From: Ceratodon purpureus
Taxonomy: Eukaryota; Streptophyta; Bryopsida; Pseudoditrichales; Ditrichaceae
Reading direction: 5' to 3'
DNA: 64,000 nt
Assembly: GCA_014871385.1 (NCBI GenBank)
Contig: CM026425.1
Location: 7,603,243 to 7,667,242 of the forward strand
Part shown: in pieces, positions 58,384-64,000 of the stretch
How positions within the stretch are numbered: the stretch's first letter is position 1
Layout of the letters: each line of letters begins with the position of its first letter
Position numbers and translations under genes: made by a program
Notes under the pieces: generated by a model
Told to the model about the DNA's origin: nothing
Databases searched by the model: none
What the model saw: only the letters and a program-made list of their open reading frames with translations

Positions 58384-59309
58384 TTATTTACTTCAAAGTC
58401 TACAATCTTCCAATCCAAGCCATCAAATTTAATAAAATTCTTTGTGCATGATATTCTTATGAAGCAAGATCCTATGGTTGAAAATGTAAATAAAGCTGCA
58501 TTTATTTCCGCTCTTTTGCTCTTTGCTATGAAAGTGACAATTTTGGAGTAACTTTGTTGAAACATGGTCAAGGAATTTCACGAATAAAAAATATTTCATT
58601 TTCATTTTATTCTCCCCAGAATTAACATATAATATGCAAGTCTATGTTCGACTTAATACCTAAGTTCAACCTATTGGCACTATAAATCACTGTATTCCTT
58701 AATCTAATGGAGTTAGAATATATCATCTTCATGGCACATTTACAAGTTAAATTCCTGCATGCACGCTTAACAATCAGCTGCATAAATCCACAAAGCCGCT
58801 GAAGTTTGAACCACCGGCCAGGGCTCGTGACAAGGTCCAAAATGTGACCTGATTCAATTGAAGTTATATCATTCTGATTGTAACTTCACAGTTTGAATCT
58901 GTAACAAGTGACTTGAAGCTGTAACTATGTACAAGCTTTCCCAATCAGCCTGTGCGCTTGCTGCGCTCACATTCAGGCTTCAGCTAGTGCTGCAATTCTA
59001 ATGGGCACTCAAATAAATATTATGTGTACTACTGTACATGCATGATCAGCGTCCAAAGTTTATGGCGCCAGCATAATATAATTTGACACACTTGAATCTG
59101 AGTGGATCACAAGCTAGAGATTGCCATCCTCTTTACCAGTAGTGCATCATTTAGCCAATCTGTGGCATTCAACGATTGAAATGCCTGAGTTCATATTATG
59201 CAGGCTACAAAATTTATATATTATGCTTCCCAGTGTCCAGAGATTCAAGCCTGCCTGCCTTCAAAGTGCATGATTCTGTAGCTAGATTTGTTAATTTCGT
59301 GAGTGATAT

Positions 59310-59915
59310 TCACATCGCATGGATCGACAAGTTGTTCTGAAATTCGTGAATCACTGCGCTAGTACTACAGATATCGCTGCAGCGCTGGGACGCTTGAGGA
59401 AGCTTGAGCAACGGCGCCCATAGTTGTTGATCATCGCGCACTGCCGGGAATTGTTGCAGACTCTGAGGCAATTTATAACTTGCCATATTGCTGCTGCATC
59501 GGCCAGGGCGCGGAGGCAGCGTCGACGACCTTAACAGCTCGTTCTTCTGATCAACCAGCTTCTGCTTTTTGTGCTTGAGCTTGTGCCGCTGGTGTTTGGA
59601 CTCCGAAATATATGTGGAGAGAAGCTTTCTCTTACAAGTAGAAGTCTTACTGTTCACTTGTGCAGCTGCCTGATCTTGATCAGCTTGATCAGCTTGATCA
59701 GGCTGAGGCTGGTGCTGGTGCTGCTTTGCCTTGTTGCCACCATGGTCAGCATGCATACGGCAAGGAAGCCTGAGGAGGAGGAGACCCTTGCCCTTGGCGG
59801 CCCCAAATTCCCTGTCCTCCGGAATGGATGGCAACGTATGCTCATAGTGCCCCTTCCGCAGGCACCATCTGTGATCCTTGCACTTCCCAAGCAAACGTCC
59901 TGCGACTCCTGCCAT
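59310..59915 (-). CDS. unrecognised 201-aa protein, array copy 2
   Basis: Same predicted protein as 54469-55074, identical over all 201 residues, 4841 bases further on. The third copy would lie beyond the window edge. See the copy 1 entry for its features. Confidence 0.45.
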   Translation of the reverse strand: MAGVAGRLLGKCKDHRWCLRKGHYEHTLPSIPEDREFGAAKGKGLLLLRLPCRMHADHGGNKAKQHQHQPQPDQADQADQDQAAAQVNSKTSTCKRKLLSTYISESKHQRHKLKHKKQKLVDQKNELLRSSTLPPRPGRCSSNMASYKLPQSLQQFPAVRDDQQLWAPLLKLPQASQRCSDICSTSAVIHEFQNNLSIHAM

Positions 59916-62900
59916 TGCGAGAGAGCGAGAGATCAGGGAATGAGAGCGAGAGAGGGAATGAGAGCGAGAGATCAGGGAATGAGAGCGAGAGAGAGCGAGA
60001 GCGAATGAGACGAGTGAAACTGAATGAGTGAACGGTTGGTTTAAATTGTACCATGCCCATCACTTACTTGTTTTGCAAGTTTAAATCTACTAGTTAATTT
60101 AGCCTTAATATATGTCTAATTTTCATCTTCTTTTCGTAACCCCTACAGTCAAGTAAATTATGTTCCAAGTTACTAATTCTTCTTAGGAACTTCCGGGTCC
60201 TTCTTTAAATTTGAATTAATTTTGTGACCTTTTTCATTCACCTCTTCCAAGTTTCATCTATTTTGTTCAATTCAAGTAATAAAACTTATTCATCCAATCT
60301 ATTAAGGAAATTTCTCATTGTCAAAATAGTTGTGTATTCCAAACAATTCACATTCTAATTAAATAGGGGCCAGGGCTATGAAATATTGAGTTCTATTTAT
60401 TTGTTACTGTTTGTAAAATGTACATTTTAACATGAGATTATGTTTTTTTCTTCATCATGGAAATTTTAACATCAAATTAATTGTATGAAAGTTTTCATGA
60501 TGTGTCAAAAGTTTATTACAGTAAAAGTTTCTATGATGTGCCATTTGAAACCTTTTTGCATTTTGACTATTGCTTTTAGGTTGAAAATTTACATTTAAAA
60601 ACGTATTGAAATTTGGGTGAGTTTTTTGTTCTCAAATTTTTTTCTAAAAATTCTTGAGATGTAAAAAATTATAAATGCATTTAAAACATGAATTGTGTGA
60701 AGATACACAAAAGCATGGAATGAAATGATTGTCTTGAAAGAATGAGAGGATAGTATAAAAAAGTCTCAGAGGTGTGAGTGTAGCAAAAACATTTGGAGTT
60801 GTACTATGATTAGAATAAACCACTTTGAGCACAATACATACTTTTTTCCAATCTTAATTGCAAAAATCAATCATATCCTTGCAAAGGGCTTGCCGTTCTC
60901 CATGTCTACAAAACGACTTCAAAGAAGAAAATTCAAAATTGCTATTTTAGAATTGTACCCAAAATCTCAAAAAAATTAAAATCCATTCCGAGACTATTGT
61001 CATTTAACCTGGGTAAAGTGCACATTGATAAAGTATATCATACAATCAAAAATGCAAATTGTAAAGGAATTGGACCTTAAATATATCAACATATGGTCCG
61101 TTTTTGTCTTCAAACCTTAAGCAAATGAAAGAGAGAAACACGGCTTTTTCAACGCCTTTCATATACTTAAGATGAAAAAAAACTCAAAGGTCTAACTCCT
61201 TATGAGCCCAGACCATTACTCACCAAAAATGTCACACCAAAAACACTCCAAAAACTACAATTTGTAAAGCAAGAGTTATCAAATTAAAAATAAAGTAGTT
61301 TTTGCATCTCCAACCATAGGATCCTACTTGAGACTTTTAGAAGAGCATGTTTAAAATCTTTGAACAATGATTTTGACATCACAAATTAGAAGATTATAGA
61401 GTTGAAGTAAATAACATTAGTTTTTTCTATCCCTTTTGAATAGGATTAGCTAACTTTGATTTCTCTTTATACAAAAGGTTTGCACTACTCAACTTGGGGG
61501 TTTTGTACTAGTCTGATGTACATGATGATGTTGGTTACTTATGCACCAAATATTAGAGGTAGAAAAAAGGTGTACGAATGTGAAAGAAATCATGTAAGAA
61601 CATGGATTTATATTGTTGCTAATACACATTTTATTTTTTTGATAACCCAATCTTTATTAGAATGTGAACCTATGTATTTGAGGCAAATGTTTATGTCTAT
61701 TCTTGAACTAGAAAAAAGAAGAGAAGAGAAGAACAAAATTACTAACTTTTATATGATAAAGAAATAGTTCTTTCTTTATTCTGCATCTCAAACACAAGGA
61801 TGAGAAAACTTTGAGCCCTTAGACAATGAAGGTTAACATTTTGACTACAAAAGATTACTATTTTTTAATTATGTCAAAAGCAGTCAGTTTTGTTACTTGT
61901 ATAAAAAATCCAAAAGGTAGTTTAGGGGTGTAGCAAAAGATTTGGAGCTACCCAACAAGTAGAAAAATTTGCTTTGGCACCATAAATACTAAATTTCTCA
62001 ATGTCTATTGTACAAAACAATATATCTTAGCAAAGCTCTTGTAATTCTCTAAGTCTACAAAGGAAATTCAAAAAATCACGTACCCAATTGACATCTTAGG
62101 TTTGTGCATGAAACTTTAAAAAGCCCATTGAAGGACTGTGGCTGATTGAGGGTCAAAAAGCAAAAAGGATAAAAACTAAGGCTAAGTTGATTCCACTCTA
62201 CAATATGGATGCATGCAAAGTACGATGTCAAAAAAGTCTAGTAAATTATTCTAACTTTTCAAATTAGAAATAAAGAACACATTGTAGAGATTGTAGATTA
62301 AAATTCACAAGTCTCTAAACCTTCAAGAACTGTAGCTCTAAAAATTTGGGCTTTTTAAGATTTCAGGCATGTTTTTATTATGAGAATTTTCAATAGAATT
62401 TTTTGGGTTTAAAATTTATGTGAAAGATTCCATGAACTTTGCAAAGGGTAGAACTTTTATCTACACTCGACATTGAAAAGATCATCTATCGCTACCTACG
62501 CAATACTTTTCACTCTTTGAATAATTCCAAAGACTTTGCTACACCCATCTACCATCTTTCAAACTTTCATACTAACAAGTAAAATTATTCTCTTTGAGAT
62601 TGTCAAAACATTATCCTTTCTTTGTGACGATTTCCCACTCTACACACTGTCAAAGTTTTGTCACTTTGCGAAGCAAAGTAGGAAAAAAATGTAACAATAA
62701 ATTCTAGAGTGAAAATTCATGTTTGGATGTTTTAAAGGTGAATTTTGATGTAGGAGCGTTTGGATGTATATATATGATATTAGTTTTAAGTCTTGAGTAT
62801 ACTTATGTACATGAGGGGGACAAAAAGTTTGGCGTTTTTGCATTCCAACAGAAGAAATAATCAAGTCTGCAATCTTCTAAAATGCGCCAAAGGTGCAAAC

Positions 62901-63224
62901 GTTGTCCCCTACCTACCAAGTTTGAAACTTGGATTCTTTTATAACCTAGTTATATGTCCCCAAAGTTCCGTGGCCTGGTGATTTACCAAAATGGTTTAAT
63001 AGCCAATTTACCAACTCAGCATGAATTAGAAGGTACATTCTAAATGTTGAAAAGAATTGGACACCTACGGTGCTTCTAACATTAAAATATAGTCATGAAT
63101 GCTTTGTTTAACTACTAAGATATTACACAAAGAATTGAATCTACTAATCAGTTTGAGGGTCCACGTAAATTTAAAGATCATCCATTTCGGCCCTTCGATA
63201 GAATAATTTGGAAATTTAGTCAGT
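59916..63224. other. AT-rich remainder of array unit, copy 2
   Basis: Equivalent to 55075-58383, with the same 103-codon frame at 61456-61767. Confidence 0.4.
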
Positions 63225-64000
63225 TTATTTACTTCAAAGTCTACAATCTTCCAATCCAAGCCATCAAATTTAATAAAATTCTTTGTGCATGATATTCTTA
63301 TGAAGCAAGATCCTATGGTTGAAAATGTAAATAAAGCTGCATTTATTTCCGCTCTTTTGCTCTTTGCTATGAAAGTGACAATTTTGGAGTAACTTTGTTG
63401 AAACATGGTCAAGGAATTTCACGAATAAAAAATATTTCATTTTCATTTTATTCTCCCCAGAATTAACATATAATATGCAAGTCTATGTTCGACTTAATAC
63501 CTAAGTTCAACCTATTGGCACTATAAATCACTGTATTCCTTAATCTAATGGAGTTAGAATATATCATCTTCATGGCACATTTACAAGTTAAATTCCTGCA
63601 TGCACGCTTAACAATCAGCTGCATAAATCCACAAAGCCGCTGAAGTTTGAACCACCGGCCAGGGCTCGTGACAAGGTCCAAAATGTGACCTGATTCAATT
63701 GAAGTTATATCATTCTGATTGTAACTTCACAGTTTGAATCTGTAACAAGTGACTTGAAGCTGTAACTATGTACAAGCTTTCCCAATCAGCCTGTGCGCTT
63801 GCTGCGCTCACATTCAGGCTTCAGCTAGTGCTGCAATTCTAATGGGCACTCAAATAAATATTATGTGTACTACTGTACATGCATGATCAGCGTCCAAAGT
63901 TTATGGCGCCAGCATAATATAATTTGACACACTTGAATCTGAGTGGATCACAAGCTAGAGATTGCCATCCTCTTTACCAGTAGTGCATCATTTAGCCAAT

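Larger units (their letters stand above)
53535..64000. repeat. tandem array of a 4.84-kb unit (2 full copies plus a third, open at right edge)
   Basis: Copy 1 spans 53535-58383 (4849 bases), copy 2 58384-63224 (4841 bases) and copy 3 starts at 63225 and runs off the window. Equivalent open frames are offset by exactly 4841 bases (for example 54469/59310 and 58622/63463). Copy 1 differs from copy 2 only near its left end as far as I compared (an 8-base CTCCAATC insertion at about 53572 and scattered substitutions up to about 53810). I saw no difference between copies 2 and 3. The start coordinate is where similarity to the next copy begins (TTATTTACTTCAAAG). No terminal inverted repeats or transposase were found in the unit. 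Confidence 0.95.

Overview
The window looks like nuclear DNA of a land plant, most likely a bryophyte and probably a moss. It carries spliced genes with short GT-AG introns of typical plant families: an SOS2/CIPK24-like kinase, a plastid-targeted ATP synthase subunit b', a thylakoid-targeted protein and a PSK SIMULATOR-like DUF668 protein. Beside these sit two intronless genes of microbial or fungal character, a GH105 glycosidase and a HET-domain protein. The moss assignment is inference; no marker in the window fixes the species.

Layout. 1-3957: a piggyBac-type transposase on the minus strand, running off the left edge; a terminal sequence with a TTAA site at 3958-3961 probably closes the same element. 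5.6-9.1 kb: a small predicted membrane protein, a 28-bp minisatellite and a three-exon TPX2-like short gene (minus). 9.5-12.2 kb: a GGCC-ended MITE and AT-rich repeat debris. 12.4-15.7 kb: a complete 12-exon CIPK gene (minus), 454 aa. 17.3-24 kb: gene-poor DNA with a 29-bp minisatellite, a perfect 60-bp palindrome and two MITEs. 25.0-28.2 kb: a hAT transposase gene (minus) with intact splice sites and frames but three in-frame stops. 29.4-32.2 kb: MITEs and inverted repeats. 32.5-36.2 kb: the GH105 and HET genes in tandem. 37.3-40.4 kb: atpG (b') and an unnamed thylakoid protein, both minus strand. 40.8-44.8 kb: four TIR elements, one holding an array of CCAAT motifs. 46.2-52.5 kb: the PSI1-like gene, 12 coding exons plus a 5' UTR intron. 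53.5-64.0 kb: at least 2.2 tandem copies of a 4.84-kb unit, each full copy with an identical unrecognised 201-codon ORF.

The cellular genes do not form one pathway. CIPK (Ca2+/CBL signalling) and the PSI-like protein (peptide-hormone growth control) are signalling proteins, while AtpG and the thylakoid protein belong to the photosynthetic membrane. The clearest unifying thread among the mobile sequences is TTAA-flanked, CCCY-ended elements in at least three places together with a piggyBac-type transposase. The items most worth follow-up are the piggyBac/MITE system, the HET+GH105 pair, the perfect palindromes and the tandem macro-repeat with its orphan ORF.
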